From positions 1-64,000 of IMG/VR virus record IMGVR_UViG_3300022932_000015: a DNA stretch of 64,000 bases. One strand, written 5' to 3'. This document shows, in pieces, positions 20,004 to 28,488 of this stretch. Below the pieces are notes generated by a model. That model saw only the letters and a list, made by a program, of their open reading frames with translations. It did not search any database and was not told the DNA's origin. Positions within the stretch are counted from its first letter, which is position 1; each line of letters begins with the position of its first letter. A program made the position numbers and the translations under genes. Source of the DNA: a virus.

Positions 20004-21582
20004 ATCTATTTAACTTTGTTCTAATTTGATCTAAAGTAGTTTCTCTAACTAATTTTCCATCTTTGAATACAGTAGTTAATAATTGTATCATATTACCTTT
20101 TCCAGATTCTTGTTCCCAAGTACATTGATCCACTACACCAATAGCATCTTTAATTACATTATTAGTGTTTTGCCAACCCTGTGTTACTACTAATAATCCT
20201 TTTTTAGATTTCTTAGTACCATCATCAGTAATAGGATCTTTAAAGATTTCTTTCCATTCTCCATTTACTTCACCTCCAGTAGCTTTCATTGCAAACCCAA
20301 AAGTATCTCTAGTATTGTATTGATAAGTATAACTTCCTATACCTAATACTATATTAGTACTAGCAAAACCTTTAGCTTTTAATCTTTCACAGATTTGAAT
20401 AGCTCTTTCTGTAGTAATAGAATCACCATAGATGGCTCCAATACGAGAATCTAGTACTTTGTATCCTTGTGTATTGACAGTACCACCAAAAATATCCCAA
20501 AGAAGTTCTATAACTCCATGCCTACTTTCATATGTCAAATCCTTACCAGTCTCCTTGTCTCTATAATTAAAACCTTTATCTTCTGGTCTAATTATTTCAA
20601 GCTCATCTAGCTCATAACCACATATAATCCTTATAGGATCTCCAGAATCAGGTCTAATTACTAACTTACCATCTCTAGCCAATATTTGCTCTTTAATTTG
20701 AGGTAAGAAGTCACCTATAACTTTCCATAAATTCCAAGTATCAGATACCACAGATAGTATACCTTTTGGATATAAATCTAATAATCTTTTAAAGGTTTCT
20801 ATTTCAGATTCCTTCTCACCCATACACATAACAGAATGTTCAGTAGCAGGGACACTAGCTCCAATTAATCCTTCAGCTTTATAACTAGATTCAAGTTTAT
20901 AAATAGCAGGAATAGTATCAGTCCCAGTAAAGGATAATAAATGTCCCATCCCACTAAGAATAGCTGATTCAGGGCTAGACATACCACGCATACTAAAATC
21001 ATGACCTTGCCATTGAACACCTTCAGTACTTCCTGTAGTTTCAATTGCATACTTTTCAAGTATTTTCTTATATTCATAGGCTATTGTTGCTGATGTTACA
21101 GGTTGCCATAACATACAACTAATTAAGGTTTCTAAATAATTAACTAACCATGCGAAATCTGCATGGGTATTAGTAATTGTTAACATAGGAACTCCAATTG
21201 GACATAAAGTACCTTCTTCTAGAGCTTTAATTTCAATAGGTAAGTAACCCAAATCCCATAAAGCTTCAATATGAGTGGTATCTACATCACAGTGTCTTTT
21301 ATATTCAGTAATTACTCTTTGTTTAGTATCATCTAAAATAAAATCTTTGCCTATCTCCTCAAGTTTCTTTCTGTTTCCTAATGAAAAGTAAAAAAACTCT
21401 TTATTAAATTTATCAATTAAATATTCTAAAATGAAATGCTGTATACCAAATACAACTACTTCATCTATACCTGCAATTCTAGATTTACGAGGAGTAAAGT
21501 TAGAATATAGTTTTGTCATACCTTCAGGATACATCCTAGTATGATGAATTTTGTAGCTATCTACAAGTAGTAATGGATTCAT
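19993..21582 (-). CDS. nadV: Nicotinamide phosphoribosyltransferase
   Basis: A 529-residue protein matching NAMPT along its length: DSYKIHHTRMYPEG at the N terminus, GTDT (about 219-223, including the Asp that selects nicotinamide over nicotinate), SVPATEHS (His249 equals the phosphorylated His of the human enzyme), SVVSDTWNLW and VIRPDSGDP (309-316). It would join nicotinamide to PRPP, giving NMN. A Prs-like gene lies 2.5 kb upstream in the same strand block. No NMN adenylyltransferase is visible, so it could alternatively be of the Namat type of phage NAD-restoring pathways. It ends in TAG. Confidence 0.9.
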   Translation of the reverse strand: MNPLLLVDSYKIHHTRMYPEGMTKLYSNFTPRKSRIAGIDEVVVFGIQHFILEYLIDKFNKEFFYFSLGNRKKLEEIGKDFILDDTKQRVITEYKRHCDVDTTHIEALWDLGYLPIEIKALEEGTLCPIGVPMLTITNTHADFAWLVNYLETLISCMLWQPVTSATIAYEYKKILEKYAIETTGSTEGVQWQGHDFSMRGMSSPESAILSGMGHLLSFTGTDTIPAIYKLESSYKAEGLIGASVPATEHSVMCMGEKESEIETFKRLLDLYPKGILSVVSDTWNLWKVIGDFLPQIKEQILARDGKLVIRPDSGDPIRIICGYELDELEIIRPEDKGFNYRDKETGKDLTYESRHGVIELLWDIFGGTVNTQGYKVLDSRIGAIYGDSITTERAIQICERLKAKGFASTNIVLGIGSYTYQYNTRDTFGFAMKATGGEVNGEWKEIFKDPITDDGTKKSKKGLLVVTQGWQNTNNVIKDAIGVVDQCTWEQESGKGNMIQLLTTVFKDGKLVRETTLDQIRTKLNRYAS

Positions 21583-21833
21583 TATTCTGATAGTATTAGA
21601 TTTAATTTATTTGCTACTTTAGTATTATGATTAATTACATCATTTAACTTGGATTTCTCAATTTCTAATTTAGTAATCTGCTCATTTCTAACATTTACAG
21701 CTTCTTTAGCCTGATTATTAACCTCTGATAATTCGTTAATGGTTCTGGTAAATACATCTATTATAGATGCACTTTTGTCACAGATAGATTTAACATCATT
21801 AAACCCTACTGCTTTTTTAATTTGTTGTAGCAT
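21582..21833 (-). CDS. Coiled-coil protein, 83 aa
   Basis: Not recognised. Residues about 30-80 form heptads rich in Glu, Lys, Asn and Leu, consistent with a coiled coil. The gene shares its last base with the first base of the NAMPT gene region, so the two are adjacent and probably co-translated. Confidence 0.55.
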   Translation of the reverse strand: MLQQIKKAVGFNDVKSICDKSASIIDVFTRTINELSEVNNQAKEAVNVRNEQITKLEIEKSKLNDVINHNTKVANKLNLILSE

Positions 21834-21836
21834 ATT

Positions 21837-22220
21837 TTAGTTTTTTAAATAATAATAAGTTATAAATAATTGTATATAATGTAGTACCTGATCAAATCCT
21901 ATAGATACAAAGAAATTATGTACTTTTCCTTCTGACCATAATTTAGTATTTAATCTACTAGTAAAATAATCAGTTAAAGTATGAGCTAAAAAAGTTATTA
22001 CAGGAAACCACATTAATGATGGTCCTATATGACAGATATTATTATAATCCATCAATCCCATAAAACTAATAGGAATGCACCAAGTCAAACTATAGATTCC
22101 TGTATGAGATAGTAAATCTATCCAATTATTACTTTTTCCCTTAGCTTGCTTATCTGTTTGTAATACAAAATCTGCTATCCAATGTATTATTATTATTGTA
22201 AATATTTCTATTAATGTCAT
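21837..22220 (-). CDS. DUF3307-type membrane protein
   Basis: A 127-residue protein with about four hydrophobic segments, starting with IFTIIIIHWIADFVLQTDKQAK and followed by LLSHTGIYSLTW and a His/Asp pair in FLAHTLTDYF. The 'H..aDF.lQtd..a..K' pattern is that of DUF3307 membrane proteins, found in phages and Bacteroidota. Function is unknown; it would sit in the inner membrane. Confidence 0.75.
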   Translation of the reverse strand: MTLIEIFTIIIIHWIADFVLQTDKQAKGKSNNWIDLLSHTGIYSLTWCIPISFMGLMDYNNICHIGPSLMWFPVITFLAHTLTDYFTSRLNTKLWSEGKVHNFFVSIGFDQVLHYIQLFITYYYLKN

Positions 22221-22222
22221 AA

Positions 22223-23278
22223 TTATTTGTCTAATCTTATACCAACCATAACAGGAAATCTAGGGATACCATCATCCGTATATTCAAAGAATCTGAGTTC
22301 TGCAGTTTTGTTAATATAATTTTGTTTGTTTGTTAAAAACTCTTCTCTTTCTTCATGAGAATATTTCATACCAGAGCTAAACTTTTTACCATTTATTTCA
22401 AATATGGGTTGTCCCCAAGAAGGTCTTTGTTCTGATGGTATAATGTCTACTATAGAAAGAGCAATATCTTTAAAATCTTTATATTTCAAAAGATTACTAC
22501 TTCTACCATTGATCTTGTATCCATTGTCTCCCCATCTTATGATAGAACCTTCATATCCACCTGAAATATTCAAAGAATGAAACTCTTTAAGTTCTTCCTC
22601 ACTATTAATTTTGTAAGTAGAAACTTCACAACAAGTTTTTAATCCTTTTAGATATTTTCTAAAAGTTCTCAGATGAAATGCACTGTCTGTAATGATATCA
22701 TAAACATGAAACTTTATTAATTCTGAGGTATTTTCTCTCAACTTTTTAATCAATTTCATATTCTCTTGAAAAGTAAGACCATGAGCATATAGTTCACCAT
22801 CTAGAATAATATATTCTTTTATTGAAGATAAATCATTCATAATATGTTGCATATTTTCAATAAGTTTACCATCTCTACTAATTAGAGTAACAGTACCAGA
22901 TTTAATATGTGCTAGACACCTCATTCCATCTAATTTAGGTTGAATATAAGCATTAGACCAATCTATCTTCTTACATTCAGAATGATAATCTTTAGCTAAC
23001 ATTGGTAATATAGTATTATCTTTTTCTAGATCTTCTAACGTCAGGCAATAACCTTCAGTTAACTTATCAGCAATTTTGCTATTCATTTCAGATATAGCTT
23101 GCTCTTGTGGAGTAGTCACATTACTTCTACCTACATTTTTAGCCTTACAAGTTTTTCTATGTTCTACAGGACTTTCCGTACCTACAATACCAGATGCTTG
23201 TACTAATTCTGAACCTTCCACGGATATTTTAAGATATCTTATTTTACCTTTAGTATCCTTTTTATAAAGTATTTGCAT
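22223..23278 (-). CDS. ATP-dependent DNA ligase with N-terminal WGR-like region
   Basis: A 351-residue ligase. Motif I is KLDGMR (Lys115 adenylated), followed by ILDGELYAHG (motif III area), YEGSIIRW (motif IV) and LLKYKDF (motif V). The first ~70 residues resemble a WGR-like module seen before ligase domains in some phages (LYKKDTKGKIRYLKI). It would seal nicks during phage DNA replication and repair. Confidence 0.88.
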   Translation of the reverse strand: MQILYKKDTKGKIRYLKISVEGSELVQASGIVGTESPVEHRKTCKAKNVGRSNVTTPQEQAISEMNSKIADKLTEGYCLTLEDLEKDNTILPMLAKDYHSECKKIDWSNAYIQPKLDGMRCLAHIKSGTVTLISRDGKLIENMQHIMNDLSSIKEYIILDGELYAHGLTFQENMKLIKKLRENTSELIKFHVYDIITDSAFHLRTFRKYLKGLKTCCEVSTYKINSEEELKEFHSLNISGGYEGSIIRWGDNGYKINGRSSNLLKYKDFKDIALSIVDIIPSEQRPSWGQPIFEINGKKFSSGMKYSHEEREEFLTNKQNYINKTAELRFFEYTDDGIPRFPVMVGIRLDK

Positions 23279-23280
23279 AA

Positions 23281-23538
23281 TTAAGTTGTATAGGGTTCAT
23301 TAATCACTTCATAAGTATCTTCAAATATATCTTTTCTAACTAACCACTTATCTTCATGATTACCAAAAACAATATAATGTTTTCCGTATTCTCCATATAA
23401 TAGTTTACCTTCTAATGTTTGAATAAAGGGAGTATTCTTTTCTCCAAATTCATCATTAGTTGGAACTAATCCATCTTCATCCCCTGGTTCAAATAATTTG
23501 AACTTTACAGGAATTGGTTTTTTAATTGCTGATTGCAT
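23281..23538 (-). CDS. Hypothetical protein, 85 aa
   Basis: Not recognised. Beta-rich, with a segment KHYIVFGNHEDKWLVRKDIF resembling a small DNA- or ligand-binding module of phage proteins. It is adjacent to the DNA ligase gene (2 nt) and overlaps the homing nuclease gene by 17 nt, which suggests the nuclease gene inserted at its 5' end. Confidence 0.55.
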   Translation of the reverse strand: MQSAIKKPIPVKFKLFEPGDEDGLVPTNDEFGEKNTPFIQTLEGKLLYGEYGKHYIVFGNHEDKWLVRKDIFEDTYEVINEPYTT

Positions 23539-24049
23539 TTCTTTTAAATATTAATTTTTTATAGGTTTTTCTTTTACCTAATACTACAGCAGATACATTT
23601 CTAAAATCATACTCTTTATCTTTCATATCCTTATTACCAAATAGCTCATCTATTTGTTTATTAGTAGAATCAAAAACTAAAATAGAAGATTTGAATCTAC
23701 AAGATTCTTTTCCTATTTTAGTTTTCTTTAATCCTGTTATATGAGCATGTAATTGGTTTTCAGAATTTGTATTCCATTCAAGATTCCAATCATTGTTGTT
23801 AAGTTTATTACCATCTTTGTGATTAACTTGAGGTTTATTTTCAGGATTGTCAATAAAATGAATGGCTACTAACCTATGAATTCTAAAACTTAATTTTTGA
23901 TCTTTATAAGATAATCTAATTCTAGGATACCCTCTTTTATCTAAACCAAATTTTAGAATGTTTCCTGTAATATGATTTTTTACTTTTCCCTCATTTGATA
24001 TTTGATAATTATTACCAAAAATACCATTTATATTTTTCCATTGTTCCAT
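23522..24049 (-). CDS. NUMOD4/HNH homing-type endonuclease
   Basis: A 175-residue protein starting with a NUMOD4 motif (EQWKNINGIFGNNYQISNEG), followed by an HNH core (HRLVAIHFI, then VNHKDGNKLNNNDWNLEW). Such free-standing nucleases cut related phage genomes lacking the gene and spread by recombination. The C-terminal ~45 residues may bind DNA. Confidence 0.88.
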   Translation of the reverse strand: MEQWKNINGIFGNNYQISNEGKVKNHITGNILKFGLDKRGYPRIRLSYKDQKLSFRIHRLVAIHFIDNPENKPQVNHKDGNKLNNNDWNLEWNTNSENQLHAHITGLKKTKIGKESCRFKSSILVFDSTNKQIDELFGNKDMKDKEYDFRNVSAVVLGKRKTYKKLIFKRNAISN

Positions 24050-24091
24050 ATTACAAATGTATATAAAAATGATGATATAATCTAATATTTA

Positions 24092-25000
24092 TCAAAATAT
24101 ATTTAATTGATATACCTTAGGTATATTATGTTCTTTTACAGAATTTGTAGTATAAATTGCATCAAACCATTTTAAAGCGTTATGCAAACCCACTGTTTGA
24201 ATAGAATGAGTAACAATTAGATATTTTTTACCTTTATGGTCAACATCATTAAAAACTGCAGATATATTAATAAAAGTTTTACCATAATCAAATATGTCAT
24301 CCACTATTATAATATCCTTATTTAAATCAATAGATTCGATATTAGGAACTACACATTTAGTTAACTTTCCATCTTCATCTCTTTCTTTACTACAAGTAAT
24401 AATATCCCCTTTATAACCAATTTGTTCAGCTAATTTATAGATTTTATGACTAGCCCCAGCATCAGGAGATACTAATATACAATTATCCAATCCTTTATAA
24501 TACCCCTTTTCATGGTATCCCAAATCATGTGTAGCCCAACTAAATAATTTTATATTAGATTCTTTGCTAAAATTATTTAAACAAGCTTCTAAAACATGAG
24601 AATGTGGATCAAGTACTGTAACTGATTCAAAGTTAAGACTATTAATAACAGGACAAATAACATCTTTTAGATAATTACAAGAACCTTGTTCAAATTGCCT
24701 ATCTGATCTAGACCCTAAGAAGTAGGGAATATACAAGGTTATTTCTTTTATACCAATATTCCTTAGTGCTTTAGTGGAGCAAATAAGTAATTCTACATCT
24801 TGAAAATTATTTAATCTAGATTTTATATGAACTTGATACAGATTTCCATAATTCAAACTCCTTAAAGTCCCATTATTTACTCTAATTGTTTCATATAGAA
24901 ACCCTTCATCAATAGTAATATTTTGCTGTCCATCTGGAAACTTACTTATTTTATATTTTATTTCTGATTTTTCTAGATCTACTAGATTTAATATTTTCAT
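24092..25000 (-). CDS. Ribose-phosphate pyrophosphokinase-like enzyme
   Basis: A 302-residue protein of the Prs family: FPDGQ (21-25), PYFLGSRSDR (91-100, the ATP region), DPHSH (130-134) and the PRPP loop VDDIFDYGKTF (232-242), where the usual TAGT is replaced by YGKT. It would make PRPP from ribose 5-phosphate and ATP, which NAMPT uses. The divergent loop leaves open an Adps-like activity that pyrophosphorylates ADP-ribose, as in the phage NARP1 pathway. It overlaps the next gene by 4 nt. Confidence 0.82.
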   Translation of the reverse strand: MKILNLVDLEKSEIKYKISKFPDGQQNITIDEGFLYETIRVNNGTLRSLNYGNLYQVHIKSRLNNFQDVELLICSTKALRNIGIKEITLYIPYFLGSRSDRQFEQGSCNYLKDVICPVINSLNFESVTVLDPHSHVLEACLNNFSKESNIKLFSWATHDLGYHEKGYYKGLDNCILVSPDAGASHKIYKLAEQIGYKGDIITCSKERDEDGKLTKCVVPNIESIDLNKDIIIVDDIFDYGKTFINISAVFNDVDHKGKKYLIVTHSIQTVGLHNALKWFDAIYTTNSVKEHNIPKVYQLNIF

Positions 25001-25671
25001 AATTCAATTATTATTCCCTTACTTGTCAATCCAAATTCAAACTTTCTATCTGTAACAGAAGATACATTATGAAATTTAGTTCTAAGATCATGCAAAGTAC
25101 GTGTTCCTTTATTAAAACAATCCATAAAATTATGAATATGCCCAAAAATATGATGCTTTGGTCTTACTCTATAAACATGGTTAAGTAATTCTTTATCTCC
25201 ACAATATTCTAATTTGTCATCTCTATCTCTTGATAAATCTAATATACCTTGAGGTGGACCGTGAGTTACAAGAATATCAGTATTTTCTGGTATTTGTTGC
25301 CATAGAGGATCTAATCTACCTTTTTTCTTCATAAAAGACCAAGTACCAAATATAGGAGTATAAGGACTACCAAATATATTTATTCCTTCTATAACAACAG
25401 ACTCATGTTCTAAATATACAATACTTTTAAAATTTTCTTTAGGTCTTACTAATCTCGCTTCAATACTAGTATCATGATTACCTGCAATTAGAACTTTATA
25501 TTTTACATTAAGATCATCATACCATGATAGAAAATCTACAGCTTCTTGTTGATTAAACATTGGATTTTGAATATTACTAAAGTCTCCTGCATGAATTATC
25601 ATATCAATTCCAGAAAAATCCTTTAATTCCTTATGGAATCCATGCGTATCACTAATTGCTAATATCTTCAT
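24997..25671 (-). CDS. Calcineurin-like metallophosphoesterase
   Basis: A 224-residue protein with SDTHGF, HAGDF, AGNHD, THGPP and FGHIH in order, the complete metal-site series of this fold. The 'LVTHGPPQG' element is typical of the MPPED-like branch. Substrate unknown. It sits next to the Prs-like gene with a 4-nt overlap. Confidence 0.85.
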   Translation of the reverse strand: MKILAISDTHGFHKELKDFSGIDMIIHAGDFSNIQNPMFNQQEAVDFLSWYDDLNVKYKVLIAGNHDTSIEARLVRPKENFKSIVYLEHESVVIEGINIFGSPYTPIFGTWSFMKKKGRLDPLWQQIPENTDILVTHGPPQGILDLSRDRDDKLEYCGDKELLNHVYRVRPKHHIFGHIHNFMDCFNKGTRTLHDLRTKFHNVSSVTDRKFEFGLTSKGIIIEL

Positions 25672-25678
25672 AATAGTG

Positions 25679-25933
25679 TTATTTAAATCTCGTTGAATTA
25701 CACCAGTGTGTAGTTAAAGGTAACCTTTCTCTACATTTGTAGCATTCTACATAACCAATTAGTAAAGGCAATCCTACATTATAATGTTTTTGCCCACATC
25801 CACAAATAATTATTTCCTTTAGGGTGTAGGTGGTATCTAATTTCAATTCAGGTCCTATTTCATTAACAGGAAATGGTTTATCATTGATACAGATTATTTC
25901 TGTACCAATTTCAGGTATATTTTGTTCTTCCAT
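25679..25933 (-). CDS. Small Cys-rich protein
   Basis: An 84-residue protein with CGCG, ECYKC and a C-terminal HWC, suggesting one zinc site. The N-terminal half is beta-like (TEIICINDKPFPVNEIG). Phage proteins with the plan 'vi.cin....p......L..g..Y.v......' are common and uncharacterised. Confidence 0.6.
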   Translation of the reverse strand: MEEQNIPEIGTEIICINDKPFPVNEIGPELKLDTTYTLKEIIICGCGQKHYNVGLPLLIGYVECYKCRERLPLTTHWCNSTRFK

Positions 25934-25941
25934 AATATATT

Positions 25942-26661
25942 TTAAGCTTGTTTAATTTCTCTAGTTTCTAAATTCATTATAGTTAATAAATCTCCCTTAC
26001 CACAGCCAGTATCAAGATTTGTTATATTGGCTACTTTCAATGGTACAGAATATCCAAAATGTGTTGTAGGAGTATGTCCTATAAATATCTCCTTAAAGTT
26101 ATTTTTATTTTTAAAAGGATGAGATTCTTTAGTCTTCATATATTCCCAACCCATAGCTGCTTGTAATAGATCTCTATCCCAAAGTAAATCATTTACTTCT
26201 TGATCTTGTATCAAATGATGTCTATTAAAACCACCATGTACAAAACAATTATTATTCTCATCTATATAATAATTCAATTGGTTATTAAAGAAGTCTATAT
26301 GACTCTGAGTTACATCACTTATAAAAAAGTCTGTTGTTCCATCTTCTATGTTATAAGATCTAGTTGGAATACAATGCTGAATATAAGATTCTAAAGTTTC
26401 TCTACCACCTTGATTAAATAATATATTAGGTTTATTAAGAGTAATTGAATCCCACCAAGTTTTATCGTGATTTCCTTTTATAGAAACTAAATTCTTTATT
26501 TGTAGTAATTCCTCAACTACTAAATAACTATCTGGACCACGATCTACTACATCTCCTAATTGTATTAATTTGTCATTATTATAGTCAAAATTAACTTGTT
26601 GAAGACAGCTCATCAACTTATCATACATCGCATGAATGTCACCCATTACAAAAGTTCTCAT
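25942..26661 (-). CDS. Serine/threonine phosphatase-like metallophosphatase
   Basis: A 239-residue protein with MGDIHAMYDKL, GDVVDRGPDS and KGNHDKTWW, followed by FVHGGF and IGHTPT, the lambda-phosphatase/PP1 type series. It could dephosphorylate host proteins or act as a 2',3'-cyclic phosphatase. All metal ligands are present. A nested inverted repeat lies just upstream of its start. Confidence 0.87.
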   Translation of the reverse strand: MRTFVMGDIHAMYDKLMSCLQQVNFDYNNDKLIQLGDVVDRGPDSYLVVEELLQIKNLVSIKGNHDKTWWDSITLNKPNILFNQGGRETLESYIQHCIPTRSYNIEDGTTDFFISDVTQSHIDFFNNQLNYYIDENNNCFVHGGFNRHHLIQDQEVNDLLWDRDLLQAAMGWEYMKTKESHPFKNKNNFKEIFIGHTPTTHFGYSVPLKVANITNLDTGCGKGDLLTIMNLETREIKQA

Positions 26662-26678
26662 ATGTTTTAATTTAAAGA

Positions 26679-26754
26679 ACTACGAAGCTCCTCTATACTG
26701 TTAAAAATTCAATCAAAATTTTATAGTTTAAGTATAGTGGTTTTACTTCGTAGT
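26679..26754. repeat. Nested inverted repeat / structured RNA candidate
   Basis: Outer arms of 9 bp (26679-26687 with 26746-26754, ACTACGAAG/CTTCGTAGT) enclose inner arms of 7 bp (26693-26699 with 26731-26737). It lies between the endonuclease VII-like gene and the start of the phosphatase gene, so it may be a leader structure, an attenuator, or a terminator. No long U-run follows directly. Confidence 0.6.
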
Positions 26755-26773
26755 CTATTTTTATAAATTGATT

Positions 26774-27217
26774 TTAATTACTAAGATATATTATCATAGC
26801 CTGTAAAGTATGTACATTATCTTTAATTTTGCCTAAAGCAAGATTACAGTCATCACATAAAATACCTCTAACTTTATTAGAAATGTGACAATGATCAACA
26901 ACAAGTTTTGTAGTTGAGAAACATGTTTTACAAGTATAATTTTGTTCTTTTAATATTCTATTGTAATCATCTAATGTAATGCCATATTTATACATAAGAT
27001 TTCTACTTTTACCCGAAATTAAATAATTTCGTTTAGCAGAGTCTCTAGCCTGCTTTCTAACTCTATCTAAATTTTCATTTCTATAAATGTATTTTACATT
27101 ATTTGTGCAAGTTTTGCATCTTCTAGTATAACCAGAATCATAATCTTTACTCTTTTCAAACTCATTTAAATTCTTTTCACTTTTACAGATTCTACATATT
27201 TGTTTTTGCATATACAA
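26774..27217 (-). CDS. Endonuclease VII-like HNH nuclease
   Basis: A 147-residue protein with CRICK and CKTC Cys pairs near the N terminus, then YGITLDDYNRILKEQ, CKTC, LVVDHCHISNKVRGILC and CNLALG. This is the recombination endonuclease VII layout (treble-clef zinc fold, DHCH active site). It may act as a resolvase or, given its stand-alone position, as a homing-type nuclease. Confidence 0.87.
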   Translation of the reverse strand: MYMQKQICRICKSEKNLNEFEKSKDYDSGYTRRCKTCTNNVKYIYRNENLDRVRKQARDSAKRNYLISGKSRNLMYKYGITLDDYNRILKEQNYTCKTCFSTTKLVVDHCHISNKVRGILCDDCNLALGKIKDNVHTLQAMIIYLSN

Positions 27218-27242
27218 ATTTAAGAAAATATTAGAGTAAAAC

Positions 27243-28115
27243 CTATAATGACATTAACTTTACTATAGGTGTAGTTCCAGAATCTAATACTAAACCTAAG
27301 CTAATTATAGGCTTACTAGTAAATGATTTACCATAATCAAATGCATATTCATGTCTATCTGCTCCCCAACCAACTTGTAGTCCAAATATTGCATCTTTCT
27401 CAGATACTGACCATTGTACAAAAGTTTTACTATGAAAATGCCCTTGACAAGTAGAGATTCTAGACTCCTTAGCTACTTTGAAAGCATCTCCAACACTACC
27501 ATGTTTATATAATACATTATGGAATGTATGTTCAAGTTTAAATTCCCAAGTCTTAGGAGCATTAATAACATCACCAAATCCTTTTATAAAATGCTTAGAT
27601 AATCCTATAGTTTTAGCCTTACGTTGAATTAGTAAGTCATGATTCCCCATTAAACTAATAGCTTTAGGGAAAGCTCTAAACCATTCTTCTAGTTGGATTC
27701 TAGCAGCACTTAACTCAGCCCCAACAGACATACCATCTACATCTTTTTCATGGTAAGACCAAGCATGACCATCAACAATATCTCCTGCAAATATAACTGT
27801 ACCACAATCATATTTCTCTTGTTGTTCCTTACAAAAATCTAATACTCCTTCTTTAATAAATGGAGCATGTAAATCTGGTAAAAATATAACATTATTAGGA
27901 TTTAATTGTTTCTTAATGATACTAGATTTAGTAATTTTGGTATCTTCTTGATGAATTTTATAATCAATATTAGCTTCTACTAATGCTTTTCTATAGTCGT
28001 TAACTTTAGCAGAAAATTTATTTTCAAAGGCTAGATTTACTGCAGACTTCTTTAAATACCCTGGTTTACTAAGTAACCAATCATATATCTTTTTTTGCTT
28101 CTTTGTTAGCTTCAT
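27243..28115 (-). CDS. Metallophosphatase with N-terminal helical domain
   Basis: A 290-residue protein. The first ~70 residues are basic and look like a helix-turn-helix (KKQKKIYDWLLSKPGYLKKS). The phosphatase domain has LPDLHAPF, AGDIVDG, MGNHDLL and CQGHFH. The combination suggests a nucleic acid-linked phosphoesterase. It is one of four phosphatases of this fold in 13 kb and overlaps the next gene by 35 nt. Confidence 0.82.
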   Translation of the reverse strand: MKLTKKQKKIYDWLLSKPGYLKKSAVNLAFENKFSAKVNDYRKALVEANIDYKIHQEDTKITKSSIIKKQLNPNNVIFLPDLHAPFIKEGVLDFCKEQQEKYDCGTVIFAGDIVDGHAWSYHEKDVDGMSVGAELSAARIQLEEWFRAFPKAISLMGNHDLLIQRKAKTIGLSKHFIKGFGDVINAPKTWEFKLEHTFHNVLYKHGSVGDAFKVAKESRISTCQGHFHSKTFVQWSVSEKDAIFGLQVGWGADRHEYAFDYGKSFTSKPIISLGLVLDSGTTPIVKLMSL

Positions 28116-28488
28116 TTTTGGATTTTAGATTAAAATAATAATTTGCTTCTAAGCCATTATTTTTCTCATTAATCATACATCCTTGTATTCCAAATATTAT
28201 TGCACTTAAATGATCCTCAGATCTATCTCCATCTAGATAAGCAGCAAGATGCCTGTCAACAGACTCCAAATATTGCTCCGTAGGCATACCCTTCTCCCAA
28301 TTACTGGGACCATAATTCCTGGCTCCTAAATTCATATGATAGCCAAATCTAATTCTTGTGTATCCTTTCATATCATGTATAAAAGGCTTGTTAGTATTTG
28401 AATCTCGTTGTGCACCAGATTCAAATACTCTATTTTTAATAGTATCAAGTCTGTCTTTAGCTTCTGTAATATCAGCTTTTTTGCCCAT
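28081..28488 (-). CDS. dATP/dGTP diphosphohydrolase-like protein (DUF5664)
   Basis: A 135-residue protein whose centre (RFGYHMNLGARNYGPSNWEKG), followed by HLAAYLDGDRSEDHLSAIIFG, matches the family annotated as N-terminal domain of dATP/dGTP diphosphohydrolase. Members are all-alpha and related in spirit to MazG-like nucleotide hydrolases. It may tune dNTP pools. Function is taken from family annotation only. Confidence 0.72.
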   Translation of the reverse strand: MGKKADITEAKDRLDTIKNRVFESGAQRDSNTNKPFIHDMKGYTRIRFGYHMNLGARNYGPSNWEKGMPTEQYLESVDRHLAAYLDGDRSEDHLSAIIFGIQGCMINEKNNGLEANYYFNLKSKNEANKEAKKDI

